Source of the DNA: Caldithrix sp.
Lineage (GTDB): Bacteria > KSB1 > UBA2214 > DYKH01
Direction: 5' to 3'
Length of the DNA: 15,467 nt
Assembly (NCBI GenBank): GCA_020722685.1
Contig: DYKH01000123.1
Location: 1 to 15,467, forward strand
This document shows, in pieces, positions 6,515-14,104 of the stretch. How positions within the stretch are numbered: the stretch's first letter is position 1; each line of letters starts with the position of its first letter. The position numbers and the translations under genes are program-made. A model generated the notes under the pieces. It was not told where the DNA came from, did not search any database, and saw only the letters and a list, made by a program, of their open reading frames with translations.

Positions 6515-6769
6515 GATAGCTTCTCCTTAAATTGGAATGTGTTGACAATTTTCGAATGGTGAAGCAAAAGTTTCCACCTGCCCTTAAGCAACTATTGGGC
6601 CAAGGTTGTGACTTCAATTCGCTTCCGTTCCAGCCTCCATAAGCCAATGGATCTGCGCGTGATACCCAAAGGTCATTCTCCGCCTCAGGAATCCGCCTTC
6701 GGCGCTGATTCTGACATGCGTAAAGATATTCAACAGTCCGACGGTAAGAGTCACGGAAAATGTCCATAT

Positions 6770-6790
6770 CCGGCCTTGAAACAAAGCCGG
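6770..6790. repeat. Short inverted repeat near 5' end of predicted operon leader
   Basis: CCGGC and GCCGG arms (5 bp, possibly extended with a bulge) flank an 11-base loop. In the minus-strand transcript this hairpin would form about ten bases after the predicted start. There is no T-run after it, so it is not a clear terminator. Confidence 0.35.
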
Positions 6791-6805
6791 TTTGGATGAT
6801 GAAAA

Positions 6806-6811
6806 ATTATA
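6806..6811 (-). promoter_or_regulatory. Candidate -10 element for the GcvH-like/NrfD operon
   Basis: A perfect TATAAT on the minus strand, with a poor -35 (TTGTTC, 6833-6828) at 16-bp spacing. Transcription would start near 6799. This is the only consensus -10 I saw upstream of 6514. The weak -35 could mean activator dependence or a chance match in an AT-rich patch. Confidence 0.35.
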
Positions 6812-7002
6812 CAGCGAGTGTTTAAATGAACAACAAAACTGTCCGTTTGCTGGCAAACAGGTAAGTATTGCCGGGCGACTGGCCTGCGTGAATCCGGCCA
6901 AAAGTGGAGAGACTGCCAAGTGGAAATGGTTTCCGCGCCGGCGTCTTGGAAGCTTACAGCCATTCAGGTTGCACCAGCGGATGAAGCTCGCCGTTTTTGC
7001 TG

Positions 7003-7031
7003 TTGACAATGCTGGACTTTCTGACTATATT
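7003..7031 (+). promoter_or_regulatory. Sigma70-type promoter of the transglutaminase gene
   Basis: A perfect -35 TTGACA (7003-7008), 17-bp spacer, and -10 TATATT (7026-7031), five of six matching consensus. Transcription should begin near 7038, giving a 5' leader of roughly 20 bases with AAGGAG before ATG 7059. This also shows that the open frame upstream of 7059 is not part of the gene. Confidence 0.75.
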
Positions 7032-7058
7032 CTTTACAAAAATGAAAAAGGAGTGCCC

Positions 7059-8756
7059 ATGAAAAACTTTATCCTGGTTCTTCCATTGCTCCTTTCCGTA
7101 GCGCCGGCCAGTGCGGAGAACTATCTCATAAACGGCGGTCAGGAATCACAGATCAACTATCAAATGGTTCAAAAAGTTGTTCCCGCCGCCGGGACGCAAA
7201 AGTTGATTCTCAGCTACGTTGCGCCGGTCACGTTTTCCTCTCCCACCTTCAATCAGAAAATTGCCAGCTTCAATTTGGATTTCTCTGTACCGCCCTCGTC
7301 GAAAGAAGAAAGTGCGGACAAGCGGGGGAACAAAATCATCAAAGCAACCTGGAACAAGCCCAGAAACGCGATTTCCGTAACGGTCGGGCTGACCGCCTTG
7401 AACCAAACCAATCTGCAGCGCCTGCAAACAAGAGCGGCCTTTCCGCTGACGGGACTACCCGCAGACCTTGAGGCATACCTCGCAGCTACCGAGCAGGTAC
7501 CGGCCAAACATCCGCAGATCGTCAGCAAGGCGAAACAGATAACCAGTTCGGCAAGAACGGAGTTCGATGCTGTTCAGCAGATTCTTTCCTGGGTGGTAGA
7601 CCACATGCAGTACGTCCTGACGCCCGAAAGCTACACAGCTATGTACTCGTTTCAAAGCGGCAAAGGGAACTGCCAGAACTATTCGCACCTCGCCGCGGCA
7701 TTGATGCGCGCCGTGGGCATTCCGGTGCGGATCGTCAACGGTATTACCCTCAAAGAAGCCTATGACGTGAAAACCAGCGGCGGCGTCCTTACTTTACGCA
7801 TGGCTCAAGGTCGGCACTCGTGGATCGAGGTTCACTTCCCGGACCTCGGCTGGGTTCCTTTTGATCCGCAGCAGACCGAGTTGTTCGTCAGCAATCGCTT
7901 CATCCGTGTCGAGGTAGGATTGGACAATGAAGAAACCTGCAACGACGGTCTGATACGATGGACGCAATCCAGCAGAAGCGGCGGTCAGCCGGACTTTGAG
8001 GAAGTCATCGAAGCGGCGTTTTTGGCAGACCGGGTGAATTTGAGCGCTGAGAAGCAAGCGTATGGACCGAAAAAGCTTTTGTTCTGTCCGGCAGTAGAGG
8101 CGAGTTTCACCAAAATGGCCGTTGCGCCGCCCCCACCTCCGCCAAAGCCCATTGCCGCTTCCCGATTGCGACAGCTTGAGTACGGCGAGCCCTCCGTGTT
8201 CGGCAATTTGGAATTTCCGCAAAATATCGATTTTCTTTCCACACGCGGCCCGGCCCAGCAAGCTGAAGAAGGCCAAATGGAGATGAGGAAGAATTTCTTG
8301 GTGGAAACCGCGGAATACGTCACGACTCAGGGAAATCAGTACGCCCAGACTTTCATCCTGAAAAAGCCGATGAAGCTGACCAAAATAGGTCTGGCCTTGC
8401 ACAAGTTTGGCGGAGACGGCCAGTTGTGGGTGGAGATTCTCAAGGATGACGGCGGCGGCAAGCCGGGGGAATCGCTGGCCACCAGCGAGATTATGCCGCT
8501 GAATCAAATAAAATTTTCGCCAGGATATGCCTGGGTCGATTTCGACTTTAGCTCCGCAGCGCTGGTTTTGTCCCCAGGACGCTACTGGATGGCGCTTGGG
8601 TTTACCGGCAGCCCGATTGTGAATTGGTTTTTCTCCTACGGCAAACCTGTCGGCCCGGAAGACGGCACGCGATACAAAACCATGTTCGATGAAACCTGGA
8701 GTCGAAGCTTGGCTTATGAATTCAACTATCGGGTGGTAGGCATGAGCGCGGAATGA
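7059..8756 (+). CDS. Secreted transglutaminase-like protein with C-terminal beta domain
   Basis: 565 residues with a cleavable signal peptide (MKNFILVLPLLLSVAPASA, cut near A19). After an N-terminal beta-rich region (20-150), a transglutaminase-like cysteine protease fold covers about 155-275. The catalytic triad is visible: C205 in 'GKGNCQNYSHLAAALMRA', H253 in 'GRHSWIEVHFPDLGW' and D269 in 'VPFDPQQ'. Such domains in bacteria cleave or crosslink peptide amides; the substrate here is unknown. A Pro-rich linker ('APPPPPPKP') leads to a C-terminal domain with 'AQTFILKKPMKLTKIGLAL', 'LWVEILKDDGGGKPGESLA' and 'LSPGRYWMALGF', like the beta domains on many FCB surface proteins labelled choice-of-anchor. 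ATG 7059 is chosen for its AAGGAG site and the promoter just upstream. The PD40 gene follows 78 bp later and is probably co-transcribed. Confidence 0.87.
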   Translation: MKNFILVLPLLLSVAPASAENYLINGGQESQINYQMVQKVVPAAGTQKLILSYVAPVTFSSPTFNQKIASFNLDFSVPPSSKEESADKRGNKIIKATWNKPRNAISVTVGLTALNQTNLQRLQTRAAFPLTGLPADLEAYLAATEQVPAKHPQIVSKAKQITSSARTEFDAVQQILSWVVDHMQYVLTPESYTAMYSFQSGKGNCQNYSHLAAALMRAVGIPVRIVNGITLKEAYDVKTSGGVLTLRMAQGRHSWIEVHFPDLGWVPFDPQQTELFVSNRFIRVEVGLDNEETCNDGLIRWTQSSRSGGQPDFEEVIEAAFLADRVNLSAEKQAYGPKKLLFCPAVEASFTKMAVAPPPPPPKPIAASRLRQLEYGEPSVFGNLEFPQNIDFLSTRGPAQQAEEGQMEMRKNFLVETAEYVTTQGNQYAQTFILKKPMKLTKIGLALHKFGGDGQLWVEILKDDGGGKPGESLATSEIMPLNQIKFSPGYAWVDFDFSSAALVLSPGRYWMALGFTGSPIVNWFFSYGKPVGPEDGTRYKTMFDETWSRSLAYEFNYRVVGMSAE

Positions 8757-8834
8757 CATCTGTCTTTTGCATTGGCGGCGACCACCTGGCGAAATGAACT
8801 GATGATTGGATAAACGACTAATCGAGGTACGAAA

Positions 8835-9788
8835 ATGCGCAAAATGGTTTTTTGGTTGATGCTATTCTTAATGGGCGCTGAAATAGCGGCAGCTAAACCT
8901 TGGTCGATAGCGGGCGAGCCAACCAAGCTCATCGGCGGAGAAGGTCAATATTGCATGCAACCTGTATGGTCGCCCGACGGCTCGCGCATCGCCTTCACAA
9001 CCGCCCGCTACCAAGAGCTCTGGGTGATGAATGCCGATGGCAGCGATGCTAAGCGAATTTCCAATGATCTGGCCGTAGGCTTTGGCTTCAAATGGTCATC
9101 GGATTCCAAGGCGCTCATCAGTCGCGTGGCCGAATTTCGCGGGAAATATCGCTACAATGCGGTCAAGCTCTTTGATCTCGCAAACGGTCAGGAAAGGCTG
9201 TTGACGGATTTCCGCACCTTGATGCCCGGTTTGCCGCACTGGGCGGAGGCGGACCAAAAGGTCTACATGTTCAACCGCGGCAAGCTGGAAGTATTTGATT
9301 CCGGCAAATCAGCGACCGGTCTTAAGAAGGGAATATCAACCCAGCCGGTTTATTTTCTGAAAGACGACCATCTCGCCATTGGCGATCTGGACACAAAGAA
9401 ATATCGCGTCATCGAGTCGACCGCCGGCAAACGATGTCTGAATGCGACGCTTTCCCCCGACGGCAGCAAAATCGCCTTCGAGGTCATAGGCGGCAACATG
9501 TACGTCATGAATACGGATGGAACCGGCACGGTCGATCTGGGGCCGGGATATCGACCGCAGTGGTCGCCCGATAGCCGCTATTTGGTGTACATGATCACCG
9601 AGGACAACGGCTACGAGTATCTGTCATCCGACCTTTACATCATCGGCATCGATGGCAAAGAAAAAACCAACATAACAAATACTGAAGGTGTTTTAGAGAT
9701 GAATCCTTCCTGGTCGCCGCATGGCAACAAGATTGCTTTTGATGTCATGGATGAAGGAGTGATATACATGATGGAGGTTTCTCGGTAG
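8835..9788 (+). CDS. Secreted TolB-like PD40 beta-propeller protein
   Basis: 317 residues with an N-terminal signal peptide (MRKMVFWLMLFLMGAEIAAA). The mature part is made of PD40 blades: 'PVWSPDGSRIAFTT', 'LWVMNADGSDAKRIS', 'FKWSSDSKALISR', 'TLSPDGSKIAFEV', 'MYVMNTDGTGTVDLG', 'PQWSPDSRYLVYM' and 'PSWSPHGNKIAFDV'. This matches the propeller of TolB and of many periplasmic or surface FCB proteins. It lacks the N-terminal TolB domain and any peptidase domain, so a protein- or ligand-binding role is the most one can say. GAGGT lies just upstream of ATG 8835. It lies 78 bp downstream of the transglutaminase gene with no terminator between, suggesting one transcript. Confidence 0.85.
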   Translation: MRKMVFWLMLFLMGAEIAAAKPWSIAGEPTKLIGGEGQYCMQPVWSPDGSRIAFTTARYQELWVMNADGSDAKRISNDLAVGFGFKWSSDSKALISRVAEFRGKYRYNAVKLFDLANGQERLLTDFRTLMPGLPHWAEADQKVYMFNRGKLEVFDSGKSATGLKKGISTQPVYFLKDDHLAIGDLDTKKYRVIESTAGKRCLNATLSPDGSKIAFEVIGGNMYVMNTDGTGTVDLGPGYRPQWSPDSRYLVYMITEDNGYEYLSSDLYIIGIDGKEKTNITNTEGVLEMNPSWSPHGNKIAFDVMDEGVIYMMEVSR

Positions 9789-9828
9789 GCATGATTCTAT
9801 CGGGGAAGAAAGCCAAGTAAAAATTAAT

Positions 9829-9862
9829 CTTTTCAGAATGCGGCAAAGCCGTATCAGAAAAG
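9829..9862. repeat. Imperfect hairpin downstream of the PD40 gene
   Basis: Arms CTTTTCAGAATGCGGC and GCCGTATCAGAAAAG around an AAA loop, with a short internal mismatch. There is no T-run on the plus strand; on the minus strand the stem is followed by ATTAATTTTTA. It may act as a 3' stem or weak terminator for the transglutaminase/PD40 transcript. Confidence 0.5.
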
Positions 9863-9893
9863 TCAAAATGATTAGAGACAAAATGATTTTGAC
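9862..9893. repeat. Second inverted repeat abutting the first
   Basis: GTCAAAAT (9862-9869) and ATTTTGAC (9886-9893) form a perfect 8-bp inverted repeat around a 16-base spacer, directly after the hairpin at 9829-9862. A TATAAT follows at 9894-9899. It could be an operator for the small antitoxin-like gene just downstream, as BrnA-type antitoxins bind palindromes at their own promoters. This is inference. Confidence 0.4.
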
Positions 9894-9965
9894 TATAATT
9901 ACTTTGACCTAAAGATTTACGCGGTTGTGAAAGTTCTTTCAAGGTCAAGCTGCAAAGCGCAAGCT

Positions 9966-10157
9966 ATGAAAAAGAATTCTACTTCGAGGGTTTCACAAAC
10001 TGACTGGGAGCGAATCGATGCCATGCAAGATGAAGATATCGATTTGTCCGAGATTCCGGAAATCAATGCAGCTCAGTTAGAGCGAGCCGTATTCCGTGTT
10101 GGCGGCAAACCAGTCGGAAAGGCTTCGCTAACCACATTGCTAAAAATCCCTTTTTGA
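9966..10157 (+). CDS. Truncated BrnA-like orphan antitoxin
   Basis: 63 residues from ATG 9966; a GTG at 9927 would add 13 unconvincing residues, and neither start has a good ribosome site. 'SQTDWERIDAMQDEDIDLSEIPEI' type sequence (key parts TDWERIDAM and EDIDLSEIPE) followed by 'RAVFRVGGKPVGKA' is the typical N-terminal half of BrnA-type antitoxins. Full-length members of about 80-100 residues then have a ribbon-helix-helix segment (pattern TLRLD...LEWFK). Here the protein ends at 'LTTLLKIPF' and nothing like that segment follows in any frame. No BrnT-like toxin lies upstream. It is therefore a solitary and probably degenerate antitoxin, or a member of a short variant family. Confidence 0.6.
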   Translation: MKKNSTSRVSQTDWERIDAMQDEDIDLSEIPEINAAQLERAVFRVGGKPVGKASLTTLLKIPF

Positions 10158-10198
10158 GGCCTAGTGCATCGCCTTTAAATGAAAACAATGGAGTTCAG

Positions 10199-12712
10199 AT
10201 GAGATTTGGTTATGAAATTTTCTTGATTATCTTGGCTAATGCTTTATCACTTTCCGCCCAAGTCACCGGCCTTTCCGGCTGGAACATCTTCCTCGATCCG
10301 GGTCACAGCCGGAAGGAGAATATGGGCATCTACGGCTATTCCGAAGCGGAGAAAAATCTCGGTGTTGCTCTTAATCTTCGTGACATGTTGCTCTCGATGA
10401 CGGATATTGATACAGTGTATATGTCAAGAACCGACGATCAACAGGTAGTCTCACTCAGCCAAAGGACGGATTACGCCAACAGTGTGGGGGCCGCCTGGTA
10501 CCACTCCATCCATAGCGACGCTGGCGCCCCCGACGCCAACAGCACACTGCTTCTGTGGGGTCAGTACGAAAACAATCAGGAAAAGGTCCCTCATGGCGGT
10601 AAAGCCATGGCCGACATAATGGTGAACGTCCTGACTCGTGGAATGCGGATCGGCACAAGGGGCTCGGTTGGCGACCACACTTTCTATGGCACCTGTCCCA
10701 GTAGCCGGCCTTGCCCGTATTTGTGGGTCAATTACTACTCGAACATGCCCTCGGAATTGAGCGAAGCCGGATTTCATACCAATCCCACGCAAAACCAACG
10801 TAACATGAATGCCGAATGGCGACGGCTGGAAGCCAGAACGTTGTATTGGTCTATTCTTAAGTTCCACGGCATCCAACGACCATTTGTTGGCACCTGCGCC
10901 GGTTTCATCTCCGACGTCGAAACCGGCGTGCCGTTGAATGGTGCCAAAGTGCATCTGAACGGGGAGACCTACACCACGGATACCTTTGCCTCGCTTTTCC
11001 ATCAATACAGCAACGATCCGGAGCTTTTGCACAACGGCTTTTACTATTTCGAGAATCTTCCTGACAGCGCACTCCCCATGATCGTCGAAGCGGAGGGCTA
11101 CAATGCCGATACGCTACTTGTCAGTATCTCCGACACCTTTTTCACCTTCAAGGATATTAAGCTGCTCTCGAATGTGCCGCCCTTTGTCCAATCGACAACA
11201 CCCATCAGCGGCGACACCACCTTTCCTGCTTGGGATGACATCGTCGTCCAATTCAGCCGCAGGATGAATCGGGCGAGCGTGCAGGCGGCCTTTCAAATCG
11301 CCCCTCCGGCCAATGGCAGCTTTTTCTGGCAGGACAACGACAGACGGATGATTTACCGCGCCGATACGTTGTTGTTTGAAACGAATTACCTGGTCACCAT
11401 CGCCGGCACGGCCGTCGATGTTTACAACCATTCCTTGGACGGCAACGGCGATGGAATCGGCGGCGACTCATATTCACTAAGCTTCGAGACCGGGCCGCCG
11501 GACATTGCACCGCCGGTAGCAGTTTCCGTATATCCGGCAAATGCCTCCACGAATGCAGAAGTGTGGCCCATTATCAGTATCGCCTATGACGAACAGATTG
11601 ATCCATTCTATCTGGCGAGCGATATCTTCAAATTGGAGAATTTGAGCAATGCTCAAGCCGTACCAGGCACTCTGCGTCATTACGTCGTGAACAACCGCAG
11701 CGTTTTGAACTTTTTTCCAACCGAGGCGCTGCGCCTGAATCAAGGGTATGCCTCCAAAATATCGGCGGGTGTGCGCGACCTCTTTGGCAACGTAGACACC
11801 GCGCCCAAGACCTATCGCTTCAAGACGGTGAATTATGCCTTGGAGGCTACCAAGATCGATGATTTTGAAGCCAATGTCACCAGCAATTGGTGGGTGCCGC
11901 AGCAGAGCGGCAGCACCAGCGGAATTATTACCGACAGCACCTACCGTGACGTCGAAACCGGTTTGACCAACCTGTTAACCAAAAGCGCCACGGCTCTGAA
12001 GATTCACTATGGCTGGGACGTCAATGCCTCCACTTGGCTCATCCGCGATTACCTCAGCGGCGGTAAGCCGAGAAGCGTTCAATTCGATAAAAGCTATATC
12101 TTGCAGGTTTATGTTTTTGGCGACGGCAGCGGCAACCAATTCCGCTTTTGCTTGGACGACAATTTGCCGACGGAAAAGGCGGCCAATCATGAAGTCAGTC
12201 CCTGGTACAGCGTGGACTGGATCGGCTGGAAGCTTGTTTCTTGGGATATGACCAATGATGCTGTCGGATCATGGATTGGCGATGGGCAATTGGACGGCGT
12301 CCTGCGAATAGATAGCATTCAACTGACCTACAATCCCGGCAGCCCCATCACCGGGCAGCTCATCTTTGATGATTTGCAGGTGGTCAAAAAGACCGTGACC
12401 GACGTGGAGCAACTGGCGATAGCTTCCTTGCCAACCGATTACGAATTGCTGCAGAATTATCCCAATCCGTTCAATTCGGAGACGACCGTCCGCTTTCGAC
12501 TTCCCGAAACGAAAAACGTTTCTATCGTGATCTATGACGCCTTGGGCAAGAAGGTTCGCAGCTTGCTGAGCGAGAATCGGCCGGCGGGCGAATATCAGGT
12601 TCGCTGGAACGGCAAGGACGATGCAAACCGACAAGTCGCCAGCGGGCTTTACATTTGCAGGTTGAGTGCCGGCGGATTCAGCAAGAGTATTCGCATGACG
12701 TTTGTCAAATAG
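10199..12712 (+). CDS. T9SS-targeted N-acetylmuramoyl-L-alanine amidase, multidomain
   Basis: 837 residues with a signal peptide (MRFGYEIFLIILANALSLSA). Residues 28-230 are a zinc-dependent Amidase_3 domain: H36 in 'IFLDPGHS', E49 in 'YSEAEKN', H105 in 'HSIHSDAG' as zinc ligands and E189 in 'LSEAGFHTN' as catalytic base. This class cuts the bond between muramic acid and L-Ala in peptidoglycan. Next come a carboxypeptidase-regulatory-like beta domain ('GFISDVETGVPLNGAKVHL'), two SbsA-type Ig-like (Big_5) domains beginning near 'PPFVQSTTPISG' and 'PPVAVSVYPANAS', and a jelly-roll-like region starting 'IDDFEANVTSNWW'. The end is a type IX secretion sorting tail: 'LLQNYPNPFNSETTVRFRLP' to 'VASGLYICRLSAGGF'. 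ATG 10199 is chosen because GGAG lies upstream and the signal peptide starts there. It is probably exported to the surface or medium to act on other cells or on wall turnover. Confidence 0.9.
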   Translation: MRFGYEIFLIILANALSLSAQVTGLSGWNIFLDPGHSRKENMGIYGYSEAEKNLGVALNLRDMLLSMTDIDTVYMSRTDDQQVVSLSQRTDYANSVGAAWYHSIHSDAGAPDANSTLLLWGQYENNQEKVPHGGKAMADIMVNVLTRGMRIGTRGSVGDHTFYGTCPSSRPCPYLWVNYYSNMPSELSEAGFHTNPTQNQRNMNAEWRRLEARTLYWSILKFHGIQRPFVGTCAGFISDVETGVPLNGAKVHLNGETYTTDTFASLFHQYSNDPELLHNGFYYFENLPDSALPMIVEAEGYNADTLLVSISDTFFTFKDIKLLSNVPPFVQSTTPISGDTTFPAWDDIVVQFSRRMNRASVQAAFQIAPPANGSFFWQDNDRRMIYRADTLLFETNYLVTIAGTAVDVYNHSLDGNGDGIGGDSYSLSFETGPPDIAPPVAVSVYPANASTNAEVWPIISIAYDEQIDPFYLASDIFKLENLSNAQAVPGTLRHYVVNNRSVLNFFPTEALRLNQGYASKISAGVRDLFGNVDTAPKTYRFKTVNYALEATKIDDFEANVTSNWWVPQQSGSTSGIITDSTYRDVETGLTNLLTKSATALKIHYGWDVNASTWLIRDYLSGGKPRSVQFDKSYILQVYVFGDGSGNQFRFCLDDNLPTEKAANHEVSPWYSVDWIGWKLVSWDMTNDAVGSWIGDGQLDGVLRIDSIQLTYNPGSPITGQLIFDDLQVVKKTVTDVEQLAIASLPTDYELLQNYPNPFNSETTVRFRLPETKNVSIVIYDALGKKVRSLLSENRPAGEYQVRWNGKDDANRQVASGLYICRLSAGGFSKSIRMTFVK

Positions 12713-12724
12713 AACAAAGATAGA

Positions 12725-12751
12725 CCTCACAGGTCTCCGAGACCTGTAAGG
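12725..12751. repeat. Intergenic palindrome between amidase and oxidoreductase genes
   Basis: A perfect 9-bp inverted repeat, ACAGGTCTC / GAGACCTGT around a single C (12729-12747), extended by CCT/AGG after one mismatch. There is no T-run, so it is not a clear intrinsic terminator. Near-perfect 'AGGTCT/AGACCT' palindromes of this kind are often dispersed intergenic repeats in FCB and related genomes; I cannot count copies from one window. Confidence 0.55.
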
Positions 12752-12784
12752 CTTGCACCAAACAGCAGCAAATCAGGAGGAGCC

Positions 12785-14077
12785 ATGCAAGAACAGGAAA
12801 TAACCAGACGAAATTTCATCAAAGAAGTGGCCGGGGCAACAGTAGCCCTTTCCGTCGTGGGCTGCGCCACCATGCCGGCGAAAACGACGACGCGCATTAT
12901 CGGCGCCAACGAGCGTATTAGAATGGGGGTCATCGGCTGCGGTGGCATGGCCAATAGTCATATAAAAGCGCTCAAGGCCATGAAGGATTCCGACAACGTG
13001 GACATCATGGCCGTGTGCGACATTTGGGATAAACGTCTGGCGAAGGCAGCCGACTCGACCGGGGCCAAGGCAGTCAAGAACTACCAAAGCATATTGGACG
13101 ATAAGGATATCGACTATGTTTTGATTGCCACGCCCGAGCATTGGCACCATCGCATGATTCTCGATGCGCTCGATGCCGGAAAGCACGTCTACGTGGAAAA
13201 ACCGATGACCCATACCATTGAGCAGGCGAAGCAAGTGGTCAAGAAAATGGCGAATTCCAAGCTAAAACTCCAAGTGGGTGTGCAAGGAATGTCGGACGAT
13301 TCTTACATCACGGCCAACAAATACATCAAAGAGGGGGCGCTCGGTAAGGTGGTCATGGCGCATATCGACTATTCGCGCAACTATCCAGAGGATTTTTGGG
13401 CATCAGAAATAGATCCAGAGGCCAAGCCGGGCATCAATCTGGACTGGGAAGCCTGGCTCGGTCCTGCACCCAAGCGGCCATGGGATCCGCGTCGCTACTT
13501 CCAATGGCGTCGTTACTGGGACTATTCCGGCGGCATTGCCACGGACTTGTTCATTCATCGCATCACCCGCATCATCCGCTCGGTCGGCTTGACCTTTCCC
13601 GAATACGTCGTCGCCACCGGCGGTAAATGGAACTTTGTCGACAGTGTCGCCGAGATTCCCGACACTTTTAATATGCTGGTGGATTATCCCGGCGGCCCAA
13701 CGGTGCTGGTGGTTTCCTCCATGGCCAACGATACCCCCATCCAACATCTCATTCGCGGCCACAACGCGACGCTGGAATTTACCTCCACCGGTTTTACCAT
13801 TACGCCGCAAAAACCCACCAAGCGCAATGTGACTCCCAAGCCCGGCGAAACGGTCATTGAGGATGAGGGAATCATTACCCATCAGAAAACGGGTGCCGAA
13901 GATGTCACCTTGCATCATCGCAACCTGCATGCGGCCATCCGCCAAGACGCGCCGCTCAATTGCGATCATACACTGGGCTACTACGGCGTCGTGGCTTGCA
14001 TGATGGGAGTCATGTCTTTTCGTCAACGGGAATACTTGCGATGGGACAAGGTCGCGCAGAAGGTGAGGAAGGCATAA
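12785..14077 (+). CDS. Tat-exported Gfo/Idh/MocA family oxidoreductase (lipoprotein)
   Basis: 430 residues. The N-terminus is a Tat signal with the twin-arginine motif 'TRRNFIK' (R8, R9), a hydrophobic stretch and a lipobox-like 'VVGC' (C27), so it is probably exported folded and attached to the membrane by lipid. A Rossmann NAD(P) domain follows: '[14 protein letters not shown]' (47-60), the conserved 'ATPEHWHH' and 'EKP' (138-140), then the Gfo/Idh/MocA C-terminal domain with '[13 protein letters not shown]', whose His is typical of the active-site region. The family oxidises or reduces sugars and inositols, usually with tightly bound cofactor; exported members are common in Bacteroidota and Planctomycetota. 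The substrate is unknown. AGGAGG lies just before ATG 12785. The next gene starts 27 bp downstream. Confidence 0.9.
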   Translation: MQEQEITRRNFIKEVAGATVALSVVGCATMPAKTTTRIIGANERIRMGVIGCGGMANSHIKALKAMKDSDNVDIMAVCDIWDKRLAKAADSTGAKAVKNYQSILDDKDIDYVLIATPEHWHHRMILDALDAGKHVYVEKPMTHTIEQAKQVVKKMANSKLKLQVGVQGMSDDSYITANKYIKEGALGKVVMAHIDYSRNYPEDFWASEIDPEAKPGINLDWEAWLGPAPKRPWDPRRYFQWRRYWDYSGGIATDLFIHRITRIIRSVGLTFPEYVVATGGKWNFVDSVAEIPDTFNMLVDYPGGPTVLVVSSMANDTPIQHLIRGHNATLEFTSTGFTITPQKPTKRNVTPKPGETVIEDEGIITHQKTGAEDVTLHHRNLHAAIRQDAPLNCDHTLGYYGVVACMMGVMSFRQREYLRWDKVAQKVRKA

Positions 14078-14104
14078 GGGTCATTTTGTGGAGCATCGCG
14101 ACCC

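Larger units (their letters stand above)
6515..7058. other. Divergent intergenic region (544 bp)
   Basis: This stretch separates the minus-strand operon from the plus-strand transglutaminase gene. It contains the plus promoter at 7003-7031, a candidate minus -10 at 6806-6811 and a small inverted repeat at 6770-6790. Several frames are open across it on both strands: the plus frame runs unbroken from 6792 into the transglutaminase, and a minus frame spans 6614-7009. None gives a convincing protein or has a good ribosome site. If the minus promoter is real, the operon mRNA would have a leader of about 285 nucleotides. I recognise no riboswitch class in it. Confidence 0.6.

Noticed and set aside
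6555..6585. Possible sigma54 promoter (TGG...TTGC, minus strand) close to the operon start
   Set aside because: The GG-to-GC spacing is 8 bases instead of the required 10.
6614..7009. Minus-strand frame of 131 codons in the divergent region
   Set aside because: No good ribosome site and no family resemblance, and it would overlap the plus promoter and the candidate operon promoter.
6792..7058. N-terminal extension of the transglutaminase frame
   Set aside because: It would run across a near-perfect promoter (7003-7031) and bury the signal peptide that starts at 7059 with its own AAGGAG site.
7794..8759. Minus-strand open frame of 321 codons
   Set aside because: Shadow of the transglutaminase gene, which has a signal peptide, catalytic triad, promoter and ribosome site.
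10451..11032. Minus-strand frame of 193 codons
   Set aside because: Antisense to the amidase domain with its conserved zinc ligands; no motif of its own.
13403..14026. Minus-strand frame of 207 codons
   Set aside because: Antisense to the Gfo/Idh/MocA oxidoreductase; no motif of its own.
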